Below, piece by piece: positions 9,047 through 16,886 of a DNA stretch of 64,000 nucleotides. The DNA is from JANQJA01 sp040880285 (GTDB taxonomy: Bacteria; Pseudomonadota; Gammaproteobacteria; Pseudomonadales; Azotimanducaceae), in contig JBBDIT010000014.1 of NCBI GenBank assembly GCA_040880285.1, forward strand, positions 62,001 through 126,000, written 5' to 3'. The first letter of the stretch is position 1, and the number at the start of each line of letters is the position of its first letter. Both the position numbers and the translations under genes were made by a program. A model generated the notes under the pieces. The model did not search any database, was not told the DNA's origin, and saw nothing but the letters and a program-made list of their open reading frames with translations.

Positions 9047-9850
9047 TTAAGAACCCAGTTTTTTCAGCTGTCTTCTCATTTCCCTTTCCACTCGACCAAA
9101 ATCCGGCAGGCCGGGAATTTGTTCACGTAGGGATTGTTCCCAACGGGCGCGATACTGCGGCAGACGTTGTTCGAGCTTGGCGGGAAAATCCTCCGGGCCA
9201 AGTCCCTTGGCGTTACATTTACTTTCAAATTCCGCCATCAGGAATTGTGCATCCATGCCCCGGATTTTCAGGAGATACCAGAGATCATAGAAATCCCGTG
9301 CCTGCATACGTTGCATCACTGAGCGCAGCTTTTCGATCAGAACCTCCTCCAGCGAATAGCAAAGAAGCTTGTGTGCTGTCTGATCGGAATAGCTCAGAAG
9401 CGCCTCTCTGTAAACTGGCTCGAATACGAGGGTCTCACTTCTGGCAATATCGATTTTGATCCGCTTGTGTGCGCCAGAGCCTCCCAGCGGCCCGACATAG
9501 GTGATATAAAAATTTATTCCGCCATCCTGGTGCTCGTGATTATCCACGATTACCAGTGGTATATTCGATTCTGCCTGAATGTATCCAAACACCTGTTCGA
9601 ACCATTCGAATATCTGTTCATTGGTGATGCTGTCATCCAGCAGGGTGAAATCCAGGTCTTCCGAAAAGCGGTAATCTTCAAAGTAAATTTTCTTGAGCAA
9701 GGTGCCGCCTTTGAATGCAATGATCTGTCGGAGCGCTTCGTGCCGGGAAATGCCCTGCAAAATCCAGGAAAGCACATAGTCCTTCTCAATTTGCTGGTCG
9801 CGCACACCATGCTGAGCGGCCATTTGTTGAATTTCTCCCGGCTTGATCAT
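9047..9850 (-). CDS. AbiEii-type nucleotidyltransferase toxin
   Basis: A 267-residue protein of the AbiEii/AbiGii toxin family (type IV toxin-antitoxin). The nucleotidyltransferase signature is visible: KGGTLLKK at residues 47-54, then RFSEDLDF with D65 and D67 as the metal-binding pair. A second acidic site is expected in the following strands, and RDFYDLWYLL is the conserved helical segment after it. Related toxins add nucleotides to tRNA or otherwise stop growth, which can abort phage infection. Its ATG overlaps the antitoxin stop (ATGA), so it is translationally coupled. It looks intact. The downstream DNA is pseudogene debris. Confidence 0.88.
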   Translation of the reverse strand: MIKPGEIQQMAAQHGVRDQQIEKDYVLSWILQGISRHEALRQIIAFKGGTLLKKIYFEDYRFSEDLDFTLLDDSITNEQIFEWFEQVFGYIQAESNIPLVIVDNHEHQDGGINFYITYVGPLGGSGAHKRIKIDIARSETLVFEPVYREALLSYSDQTAHKLLCYSLEEVLIEKLRSVMQRMQARDFYDLWYLLKIRGMDAQFLMAEFESKCNAKGLGPEDFPAKLEQRLPQYRARWEQSLREQIPGLPDFGRVEREMRRQLKKLGS

Positions 9851-10665
9851 GTGCGGATAGCCGACTGAATCGTTTCAGTGTCCAGATTTTGTTGAACGCC
9901 CCAACGGCTGTGTCGCTTTCCAGATTTCGGGAGTTCAGTGTCCAGCAACACATAGGACGCTGTCTTGAGTTTTTGCAGTCTGTCGATAATCTTGCTCTCC
10001 AGCCCCAGGACTTCCAAAAGAAAGCCAAGGCGCTTGATCACAGCCTGGGAGTTGAATCGCTCTATATAGCCGAGTAGCTTTTTGTCATCCAGTTTGTCTA
10101 TTACGTTATACAGCGCTCGGGCAATCTCCACGATTCCTCCGGCGTAATCCGGTTTATACAGACAGTCGACAAGGGTCTTTTCAGGATCGGAACAGCGGAC
10201 CTGGTGAAAGCTGTCGACCCAGGTTTTTTGTGCGCCGAAGAAATGCCGATCGTTATGGTAAATAAACTGGAACACGATGCCCTTGATTGTCATTGTGGAT
10301 GGCCGGATCTGCCTGGCTACTACAATCTGTTCTTTCAGCGATGGCTGGGTAATCAGGCCGTGGATCTGTAGCGCGGAGTAATAGCCTATATAGTGTTCGC
10401 CTTTCTTCACCAGGTGCTCTGCCAGCAAATGCCAATCTGGTATGAACGATGCCGGGTCCTGCTCATAAGGAATAATGTAATACAGCCCTTTTCCAAGGCG
10501 CAGCAGCAACCCGCGTTTGGCCATGCCACTGAGCAGTTCCCTGAGGGCGCCGTCACTGGCATCGGGCAAAGCGCGTGCCGCCGCTGCAACATCAAAACAC
10601 GCAGTGCGCTGTTGATTGAAGTGGTGCAAGAGCCGCGCTGATTGCGTGGAAATATGCTTATTCAT
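9847..10665 (-). CDS. AbiEi-type antitoxin / transcriptional regulator
   Basis: A 272-residue antitoxin and probable autorepressor. It has an N-terminal winged helix-turn-helix (about residues 5-65, with LLSGMAKRGLLLRLGKGLYY as the wing segment) and then the AbiEi C-terminal domain with IGYYSALQIHGLITQ, DPEKTLVDCLYKPDYAGGI and LGFLLEVLGL. It is the first gene of the pair and overlaps the toxin by 4 bases, the standard AbiE order. The stretch upstream of its ATG (10666-10720) is very A/T-rich and is the likely promoter and operator region. It is complete, unlike the AbiEi_3 relative 1 kb away. Confidence 0.87.
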   Translation of the reverse strand: MNKHISTQSARLLHHFNQQRTACFDVAAAARALPDASDGALRELLSGMAKRGLLLRLGKGLYYIIPYEQDPASFIPDWHLLAEHLVKKGEHYIGYYSALQIHGLITQPSLKEQIVVARQIRPSTMTIKGIVFQFIYHNDRHFFGAQKTWVDSFHQVRCSDPEKTLVDCLYKPDYAGGIVEIARALYNVIDKLDDKKLLGYIERFNSQAVIKRLGFLLEVLGLESKIIDRLQKLKTASYVLLDTELPKSGKRHSRWGVQQNLDTETIQSAIRT

Positions 10666-10739
10666 AGTAAATATATCAGCTATAACCTGATAATAATCCT
10701 ATATATAATCATTTCACGCGAACCAGTACAACCCGTTTC

Positions 10740-10898
10740 GCGGCGCAAGGCCGAAATTGGGCGCGATCATCGCAGATTGCGGCGGCTCGCGCCCTGCTGC
10801 AGGACGACGATATCGAGCTCGTCTTCGCCAGCTTTGACGCACAACTCAACCGTGTCGCGCGCCAATTGGCGTTGAGCGTTCCTGATACTTTGCCGTGA
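10740..10898 (+). pseudogene. C-terminal remnant of a PIN-domain (VapC-like) toxin
   Basis: The frame ending at TGA 10896-10898 reads QIAAARALLQDDDIELVFAS and then FDAQLNRVARQLALSVPDTLP. That is the usual tail of VapC-like PIN toxins (DALxLAAAxLL, then hydrophobic strand, FD, xLxxAAxxLG). The N-terminal catalytic part is absent and there is no start codon. It is therefore debris of a second toxin-antitoxin locus next to AbiE. Confidence 0.4.
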
Positions 10899-10904
10899 GA
10901 CCTC

Positions 10905-10919
10905 GAGATTAGTAATCTC
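10905..10919. repeat. 15-bp perfect palindrome
   Basis: GAGATTA G TAATCTC is a perfect 7-1-7 inverted repeat, seven bases after the PIN remnant stop and upstream of the cytochrome operon. There is no T-run, so it looks more like a protein-binding site than a terminator. Confidence 0.4.
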
Positions 10920-10939
10920 CCGCTGACTGTAAATTACTC

Positions 10940-11017
10940 ATGAGCAATAAGGCACGGCTTTTTATTGCAATTGTGATCCAGATCATTCTCGGCACCGCAC
11001 GACGTCGCTATTGTTAG
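10940..11017 (+). other. 25-codon ORF resembling a symporter N-terminus
   Basis: ATG AGC AAT AAG opens a short frame whose product begins MSNKARLFIAIVIQIILGT. It looks like the first transmembrane helix of dicarboxylate/amino-acid:cation symporters, then stops after RRRYC. It may be another truncated gene or a chance ORF. No clear ribosome-binding site was seen. Confidence 0.2.
10972..10987. promoter_or_regulatory. Candidate CRP/FNR-type site upstream of the cytochrome gene
   Basis: TGTGATCCAGATCATT contains TGAT-N4-ATCA and resembles both TGTGA-N6-TCACA (CRP) and TTGAT-N4-ATCAA (FNR). It lies about 105 bases before the likely cytochrome start. Control of an electron-conduit operon by a CRP/FNR-family regulator would make sense, but this is only a pattern match and also falls inside the short ORF at 10940. 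Confidence 0.3.
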
Positions 11018-11091
11018 CGGCATGTTGAAACGCGCACAGGGCGTTGCAAACGACCCGCGACGCGCAATGCCAGGAAAGGGCGGGGGAATTG

Positions 11092-12003
11092 ATGATGAAT
11101 GGATCATACAGCAGGCTCCAATGGTTGGCGGTGATCGTTCTGGCGCTGTTACAAACGGGGACTTCGCAAGCAAAGGAAATCGATTGGGCGCGTATCAACC
11201 CGGAGTTGACCGAAGCGACTTCGGTCGCCGACGATAGCACCTGCATCGACTGCCATGAAGATTACATGCAAACCTATGCGGGGACCCGTCACGGCAGGAC
11301 CAACGTAAGTTGCGAATCGTGTCACGGCCCTGCGAGCAAGCATCTGGAGGACCGGCGCAAGAAGCCGATCCCTCTCATTTCCTTCAGTGCCGATAGCGTT
11401 CTGACCTCGCCGCAGAAATCATCCGTCTGTCTTCAATGCCATGAAGGCACGAGCCGGACTTATTGGCAAGGCAATGTGCATGAAGCGAGTGACGCATCCT
11501 GCGATTCATGCCACTACGTCATGGAGAGAAAGAGCGATACCGCCCTTATCATCAACGAGAATGCAACCGGACTCTGCGTATCCTGCCATCTGGAAAAGAA
11601 AGGGCAGATCCTCAAGTCGTCCCATATGCCGATCAGACAGGGGAAAATTGATTGCACGGATTGCCATAATCCTCACGGTTCCTACGGTCCTTCACTGCTG
11701 AAGGCCGCGACCACTAATGAAGTTTGTAGCGAATGTCATGCTGAAAAGCGTGGACCATTTCTCTTCGAGCATGCGCCGGTCCGGGAAGATTGCGGCACTT
11801 GTCACGATCCGCATGGCTCGAACAATCCGGGAATGCTGACCAACAAGGGCTCATTCTTGTGCCTGAGCTGCCACCAGTACGGAGGGCACGTAAACCTGCC
11901 GCGTTACAACCGCGTCAATTCAACCGTTGGCCAGGGCTGCGTGAACTGCCACAACCGTATCCATGGGTCCAATCACCCGTCCGGCTCGAAACTAACGCGA
12001 TAG
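11092..12003 (+). CDS. Decaheme c-type cytochrome, MtrA/DmsE/PioA family
   Basis: A 303-residue periplasmic cytochrome. Ten CXXCH haem-binding motifs are present, from CIDCH at about residue 51 to CVNCH at about residue 283. This matches the MtrA/DmsE decaheme family in number and size. The N-terminus is a signal peptide (WLAVIVLALL, ending near TSQA). The frame extends back to 11044, but the ATG at 11092 is preferred: it follows a G-rich ribosome-binding site and starts the signal peptide. In this family the cytochrome plugs into an MtrB-type barrel and carries electrons across the outer membrane. That partner follows 11 bases downstream. Confidence 0.9.
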   Translation: MMNGSYSRLQWLAVIVLALLQTGTSQAKEIDWARINPELTEATSVADDSTCIDCHEDYMQTYAGTRHGRTNVSCESCHGPASKHLEDRRKKPIPLISFSADSVLTSPQKSSVCLQCHEGTSRTYWQGNVHEASDASCDSCHYVMERKSDTALIINENATGLCVSCHLEKKGQILKSSHMPIRQGKIDCTDCHNPHGSYGPSLLKAATTNEVCSECHAEKRGPFLFEHAPVREDCGTCHDPHGSNNPGMLTNKGSFLCLSCHQYGGHVNLPRYNRVNSTVGQGCVNCHNRIHGSNHPSGSKLTR

Positions 12004-12014
12004 GAGATGCCATC

Positions 12015-14627
12015 ATGAACACGAGACTCACGAAAGCGGTTGTCTTCCTGGTCATTTCCATGCCGGCGGTTCTCTTTGCCGAGGAAGATGTTACTGATCC
12101 GTTCGGCGATTGGCTCGATGAGGAAACCGAGGGGAAGAAGGCAGGGTTGGTCGCATCGAGCGAGGTCGACCTCGGTATCCAGATCGTGGAGCAGCAGGGC
12201 AACTCGAGCAAGTTCAACGAATATAAGGACGATGACTCGGATATCTATCTCAACCGGCTGTTCCTGGACGTGTTTGACGCCGAGACCGGCAATTTCTTCG
12301 ACTTTCGCGGCAGAAGGTTGTCCAGGGACGATCAGCAGGCATATCTGGAGTTCGGTTCGTACAATGTCGGGGAATCCAGCGCATTCCAGGGTTGGAGAAT
12401 CGATCTTGCGTGGACGGAGATCCCGCACCTGCTGAGCAATTCCGCTAAGACGCCATATATATTTCTGGGCAATGGAGCTTTCCAGGTGCCAGGCGGCATC
12501 GTGGACGCCATCCAGATCAGCAATATCGGCGATGCATCTTCGTGGACGGCCGCCAATGCGGGACCAGGACTACCTGGAGAGGATCTGCGAATCGCGAGCG
12601 TACTCGCCGAATCGGTGCATCCGACCGACCTCGGCACGCACAGACAGACCGGCACTTTTGGATTCAACCTGTTTTTTTCGCCACGGACGCAGGGCAGGCT
12701 GGAACTCGAGATCGACAGCAAAGACGGCAGCATCGTCACCGGGGCGGGTATCGGTGACAGGCCGCCCAGAACCCTAGATGTCCAGCTTCCCGAACCCATT
12801 GACTACAAGACCTACGACCTCAAATTGTCGCTGGCGCACAACGGCGACAACTATCAGATCGATACTTCCTATCTTTACTCGAAGTTCGAAAACGACGTGC
12901 AGACGTTGACGTGGAACAGCCTGTTCCATGCGCCGGACTTCTTCTGCGCCGACATCGTCGCATGCGCGGGCGCGACGGATTTCGACCGGATACGGCAAGG
13001 CTCGGGTACGAGTTATGCGACAACCGGAGCGATCGCTCTGACTCCTGACAATACTTATCATAATTTTACGGTGAACGGCGGGATTAACTTGCCCTGGCGG
13101 AGCAATCTGAGAACCAGCATCAGCTATGGTCTCATGCAGCAGGACGAAGATCTGCTGCCTTACGCCACAAGCGATTTCGGCGGCACGCAGACACCCGATG
13201 CGTTGCCGAGAACGTCAGCCGATGCCGAGATCGAGACACTCATGTTCAATGCGGTTTACTCGATTAATCCGCTGCCAAGAGTCAATCTCCAACTCCACTA
13301 TCGCTACTATGATCTCGATAACCAGACGGATCAGGCAGTGTGGCAGGGAAATACGCAGGATTCGAACTCCCGAAGTTTCAAAAGCGAACGATTCAACGTC
13401 GGTTACGATTTACAGCAGGACAATCTCGGCGCGAGCCTGTCCTATCACCTGGGTAAGCCGGGCACGTTCAAGTTGAGCTATGAACGGGAGGAGCAGGAAC
13501 GGCCGCAACGGGAAGTGCGGGAGACCGACGAGGACACTTACAAGGTCTCCTATCGCGTCAGGCCGACGAGTTGGTCCAACCTCAGCGCCAAGTACGTCCA
13601 CAGTGAGCGTGACGGCAGTGCATATAATGGGGAGATAACGGACCAGAGTTATGCTTATGATCCTGCGACGCAGTTGAGCGCTGCGGACAATCCGCTGCTG
13701 GCATTTAGCAATGCCCCGGGGCTGAGGAAGTTCGACGTGTCCGATAGAGAAAAGGACGAAGTCGATATCTCTGTAAGCTTCTTCCCGATGGATGGCGTGA
13801 ATGTCAACTTGAACTACAGACAGCGAGAGCAGGATTACCAGAGTGACATACCGTCCACGATCAACACCTGGGATGCCGCGACACTCTCGTTCGTCGACGC
13901 GTTCGCCGACCCTACCCAACTTGGATTGCTGAAGGATGAGAGTGAGCGTTCAGCGATTGAAATCAACTACGCGCCAAGCGACCGATTGAATCTCGTCGGC
14001 TTCTATTCGTGGGAGCGGTTCAAAATCGACCAGCGCGGCAGATTCCTCGACGAGAACAACCGAGTCAATGCAACCGGCACCAGCAGCATCGCCACCGGCA
14101 CCAAGGATTGGCAGGATACGAGCGGCGATTTTCTTTGGGACGCCGAAATCGACGACACGACGCATACTGTGGGCCTCGACTTGAATTTCACGATCATTGA
14201 AGAAAAACTCCTGCTGGCCGCCGGATTCGCGCGTTCCAAGGGAGACGTCGTCATAGACTACAACGCCGGTGCCAACGTCGCCGAAGATGACGCCACCAGC
14301 TTCAAGAATTGGTCGGAGTGGTCGTCTCCTCCGGACGTGCGGTTCAAGACCAGAACGCTGTCGCTGGATGTCGACTACCTGCTTTCCGCACACTGGACGC
14401 TGGGCTTCAAATACCTATTCGAGATCTACAAAGTACAGGATTGGCAACAGGAAGCGACCGGGGCGCATCAGAACGCATTGAATCAATACTTCGTGGCCGA
14501 TCAGGACCCCGAAACCGCGGGAACTTCGCAGGATCGCGCGGGTTCCAGGCTGGTACGGCTCGGTGATGTCCTGGCGCCCGACTATGACGCCCATGTCGGT
14601 CTCCTCACTGTACGTTACTCGTGGTGA
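12015..14627 (+). CDS. MtrB/PioB-family outer-membrane beta-barrel
   Basis: An 870-residue outer-membrane barrel that would sheath the decaheme cytochrome. It starts with a signal peptide (VVFLVISMPAVLFA, cleavage near residue 22) and continues with alternating aromatic strands separated by acidic loops. It ends in LLTVRYSW, an aromatic barrel-end signal. The ATG at 12015 has GGAG about ten bases upstream, and the open frame upstream of it lies inside the cytochrome gene. It is larger than Shewanella MtrB (about 700 residues). It lacks the N-terminal CXXC of Shewanella MtrB; the only close cysteines are an internal CADIVAC. No outer-surface cytochrome or reductase gene follows. Confidence 0.85.
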   Translation: MNTRLTKAVVFLVISMPAVLFAEEDVTDPFGDWLDEETEGKKAGLVASSEVDLGIQIVEQQGNSSKFNEYKDDDSDIYLNRLFLDVFDAETGNFFDFRGRRLSRDDQQAYLEFGSYNVGESSAFQGWRIDLAWTEIPHLLSNSAKTPYIFLGNGAFQVPGGIVDAIQISNIGDASSWTAANAGPGLPGEDLRIASVLAESVHPTDLGTHRQTGTFGFNLFFSPRTQGRLELEIDSKDGSIVTGAGIGDRPPRTLDVQLPEPIDYKTYDLKLSLAHNGDNYQIDTSYLYSKFENDVQTLTWNSLFHAPDFFCADIVACAGATDFDRIRQGSGTSYATTGAIALTPDNTYHNFTVNGGINLPWRSNLRTSISYGLMQQDEDLLPYATSDFGGTQTPDALPRTSADAEIETLMFNAVYSINPLPRVNLQLHYRYYDLDNQTDQAVWQGNTQDSNSRSFKSERFNVGYDLQQDNLGASLSYHLGKPGTFKLSYEREEQERPQREVRETDEDTYKVSYRVRPTSWSNLSAKYVHSERDGSAYNGEITDQSYAYDPATQLSAADNPLLAFSNAPGLRKFDVSDREKDEVDISVSFFPMDGVNVNLNYRQREQDYQSDIPSTINTWDAATLSFVDAFADPTQLGLLKDESERSAIEINYAPSDRLNLVGFYSWERFKIDQRGRFLDENNRVNATGTSSIATGTKDWQDTSGDFLWDAEIDDTTHTVGLDLNFTIIEEKLLLAAGFARSKGDVVIDYNAGANVAEDDATSFKNWSEWSSPPDVRFKTRTLSLDVDYLLSAHWTLGFKYLFEIYKVQDWQQEATGAHQNALNQYFVADQDPETAGTSQDRAGSRLVRLGDVLAPDYDAHVGLLTVRYSW

Positions 14628-14635
14628 TAGGCGGC

Positions 14636-14714
14636 CTCACCGGCCAGAAGTAACGCTTCGCGTCGTACACCCCGTTCAGGTAGAGCATATGGAAATGCAG
14701 GAAGCCAGAATACT
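14636..14714 (-). mobile_element. IS91-type (HUH/Y2) transposase fragment
   Basis: On the minus strand this stretch reads FLHFHMLYLNGVYDAKRYFW. The HFH is the HUH motif of IS91/ISCR rolling-circle transposases, and HMLxLxGVY is the usual continuation. It is only about 25 codons with no start, lying about ten bases after the mtrB-like stop codon. It is a remnant rather than an active element. Confidence 0.5.
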
Positions 14715-14754
14715 CCGAAGACTGTAGTAAGCCACTACACTTTATGGAGTTAGC

Positions 14755-16293
14755 CTACATATTCAGCACGCCCTCTGGCTGTTGGGTTGCCATCAACACC
14801 TGCTGTGAAGTATTCAGAAGAATCTTGCGTTCTTCACTAGTGAAGCTGGCGTTGGCTTTAGGCAAGCTGCTTCGGAAATCCTGGAAGATCTTACTCAATC
14901 CAACAGGCTCATTAATAATGTTTAGAACTTCAACTGTACCCCTTTGGTCGTTCGGTGAAGCAGCGATTGCCCAGGATCCGGCGGCAACGGATGTCCCGAG
15001 TGATTGTTGGTCCTTATCAAGCTTATATACAAGCGCGTAGGCACGAGAGGCATCGTCAAGGTTGCGTATGGTTCGCGGTGTCAATTGCGCCAAGGCATTG
15101 TTCACCGTTTCGCTCCCCTGCTCGGCATATTCAAGAAGGTTGAATGAGGATGTGTCTTCAGATGTTTTCGCGGCCGCAAGTGCATAGCGCCCGGAACGCG
15201 CAAACCAATCACGTTTGAGCGCCATATTTGCAGTGTTCTCTGCCAGCCTCCACGCGGTTTCCTTGTTGATCTCTGCGATCTGCCTTGCTTCTTCCTGGGT
15301 CGCAGCCTTGCCCGCTATTTGATAGACAATTTCCCAATCGATAAACGTGTTCGTCGCACGATCAAGAGGAGAACGAATGAGCGAATTAAAGCGATCCTCG
15401 CTTCGCCTGCGTAACGCGTTGCCGAGGTGAATCAGGTCAAGGCTGGACAGGCCACTTCTTCTCACGTCGAGACTACATTCAAATTCCCTTCTTGTTGCTT
15501 CAAAATCCTGGGTCGATGCAAGCCTCCCAATCCATAAGGTCGCGTTATCTGATGGTTTGGTATATTCAACCAGAGAACGCACAAAGTTGCCGGACGTATG
15601 AGGAATTGCATACGCTTCCTGACTGGCATCCACGGCGCGCACAACCGTACCCCACACGAATCCATATTGATCCATCAACGGCGCACCACTCGCCCCTCTA
15701 TGCTGAGGAGCCGAAACGTGATAGACCGTCACGTTGTCCAACGGAACACTCCCGGCCGAAGCTGTCACAGGGCCTGTTTGACTCCACCTTGCCTCCGCAT
15801 AGGAGTAGCCGCGCTCTTCACTTTCGGTACGCCGAGCATAGCCGAGAATTCGATAGGTCGCACTTGAGCGCTCCATCGATTGCGTTGAAAGCGACAATGG
15901 CCTAACAGATTCAGGAAGTGGCGCAGCAACTTTCAGTATCATGATATCCAGATCCGCCAGAGAATAAGCAACGGTCACCGGATAACAACTTTCTGTCTCG
16001 AACGCCCCATTCACTTCACTTGTGATAAACGGCGAACACACCTGCTCAATCGGATCAGCAGAGTCCAGGGAAACGTGAAGCGCGGAAATCAAAAAGCCGG
16101 GTTTCCCACCGATGAAGTATGCCGTCCCGCCACGATAACGAAACACAGACCGCGCATACTCGGCTTCCAAAGATTCGCCTCGTGCTTGCGGGTAGGCCTT
16201 TACCGGTCGCAGGCAATCTCCCGCGATACCCAGCGAAGCCAAAGCCGCAAAAGCAACGGTGCCGCCTTGCAGCAAAGCCCTAAACGGCGTCAT
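14755..16293 (-). CDS. Exported trypsin-like serine protease
   Basis: A 512-residue protein with a signal peptide (TVAFAALASLGIAG) and a chymotrypsin-fold protease domain in the first ~240 residues. The triad is visible: H73 in LISALHVS, D116 in LADLDIMIL and S202 in HRGASGAPL. Residues 250-512 form an alpha-helical, probably repeat-type region with no recognised domain. The frame overlaps the upstream lipoprotein gene by 14 bases, and it is the last gene of a four-gene operon. Trypsin-like proteases next to Trypco proteins are known components of bacterial conflict systems. The substrate is unknown. Confidence 0.8.
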   Translation of the reverse strand: MTPFRALLQGGTVAFAALASLGIAGDCLRPVKAYPQARGESLEAEYARSVFRYRGGTAYFIGGKPGFLISALHVSLDSADPIEQVCSPFITSEVNGAFETESCYPVTVAYSLADLDIMILKVAAPLPESVRPLSLSTQSMERSSATYRILGYARRTESEERGYSYAEARWSQTGPVTASAGSVPLDNVTVYHVSAPQHRGASGAPLMDQYGFVWGTVVRAVDASQEAYAIPHTSGNFVRSLVEYTKPSDNATLWIGRLASTQDFEATRREFECSLDVRRSGLSSLDLIHLGNALRRRSEDRFNSLIRSPLDRATNTFIDWEIVYQIAGKAATQEEARQIAEINKETAWRLAENTANMALKRDWFARSGRYALAAAKTSEDTSSFNLLEYAEQGSETVNNALAQLTPRTIRNLDDASRAYALVYKLDKDQQSLGTSVAAGSWAIAASPNDQRGTVEVLNIINEPVGLSKIFQDFRSSLPKANASFTSEERKILLNTSQQVLMATQQPEGVLNM

Positions 16294-16882
16294 TGCCTGT
16301 CTCGGGGCGCGTCAGCTTGATTACCAACGTCTGCGTATAGGAATTTGTCACCGACCCGGAAATAGACACAGTTACCGGACTCAGCTCCCACTCGTCAATG
16401 CCACCATCTTTCGACTTTTCCACCACAAACTTGAGAGTACCGGTAACCTCGCTTGTACCAAGACCAGCAATATTGGAGCTTTGTTCGACAATCGATGTCA
16501 AATTGTCAAAAAAAGTATCAACACCTTCCGCTGTTGGTCTACTCGCTTTCAACTTTGTCAGCGTCACGGTGTATTCAGAAGTGATCGCAGAGCTCGTGCT
16601 TGCACCCGCCTTGAACACCAGAACACTCAGCTCGCCGCCCTTCTTGCCCGTTGACGCAGTGTTGAGCGTAAGTGTCACATTCTCCAAGTTTAGATTTTTC
16701 GCTTTTGCCATCGCGTCCAGCTTCAACAACGAAGGCTCTATTCGTTTCAGGACTGCGCTCATCGAGACGGTTTCAATAGGTTCATCAACGATGCCGCCTG
16801 ACGTCCTGCACGAGCTAACCAACATCAGGAGCACTAAAGCACCAGCGAGATTTAGTCCAATTGTCTTCATTCCTTTCTCCAA
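16280..16882 (-). CDS. Lipoprotein with two Trypco2-like units
   Basis: A 200-residue lipoprotein. The signal peptide ends in a lipobox (LMLVSSC), so the mature protein is anchored by Cys. Two beta-rich units follow. The first reads LNLENVTLTLNTAS, then LSVLVFKAG, then YTVTLTKL. The second reads VTGTLKFVVEKSKDGG, then VTVSISGSV, then QTLVIKLTRP. This strand-linker-strand plan with a final hydrophobic TLxP-like strand resembles Trypco2, the trypsin-co-occurring domain. The gene lies between a secreted protein (4-base gap) and the trypsin-like protease (14-base overlap), which is the context that names the domain. The assignment is a pattern reading, not a profile hit. Confidence 0.6.
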   Translation of the reverse strand: MEKGMKTIGLNLAGALVLLMLVSSCRTSGGIVDEPIETVSMSAVLKRIEPSLLKLDAMAKAKNLNLENVTLTLNTASTGKKGGELSVLVFKAGASTSSAITSEYTVTLTKLKASRPTAEGVDTFFDNLTSIVEQSSNIAGLGTSEVTGTLKFVVEKSKDGGIDEWELSPVTVSISGSVTNSYTQTLVIKLTRPETGNDAV

Positions 16883-16886
16883 AGGT

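Noticed and set aside
8974..9459. 161-residue plus-strand frame across the AbiEii gene
   Set aside because: It lies opposite a well-supported toxin gene with intact nucleotidyltransferase motifs, and its sequence has no family features.
10642..10875. 77-residue plus-strand frame in the AbiE promoter region
   Set aside because: Another frame of the same DNA carries the PIN-like motifs and there is no ribosome-binding site.
11790..12014. Upstream extension of the mtrB-like frame to 11790
   Set aside because: The added 75 residues lie inside the cytochrome gene, and the signal peptide starts at 12015 with its own ribosome-binding site.
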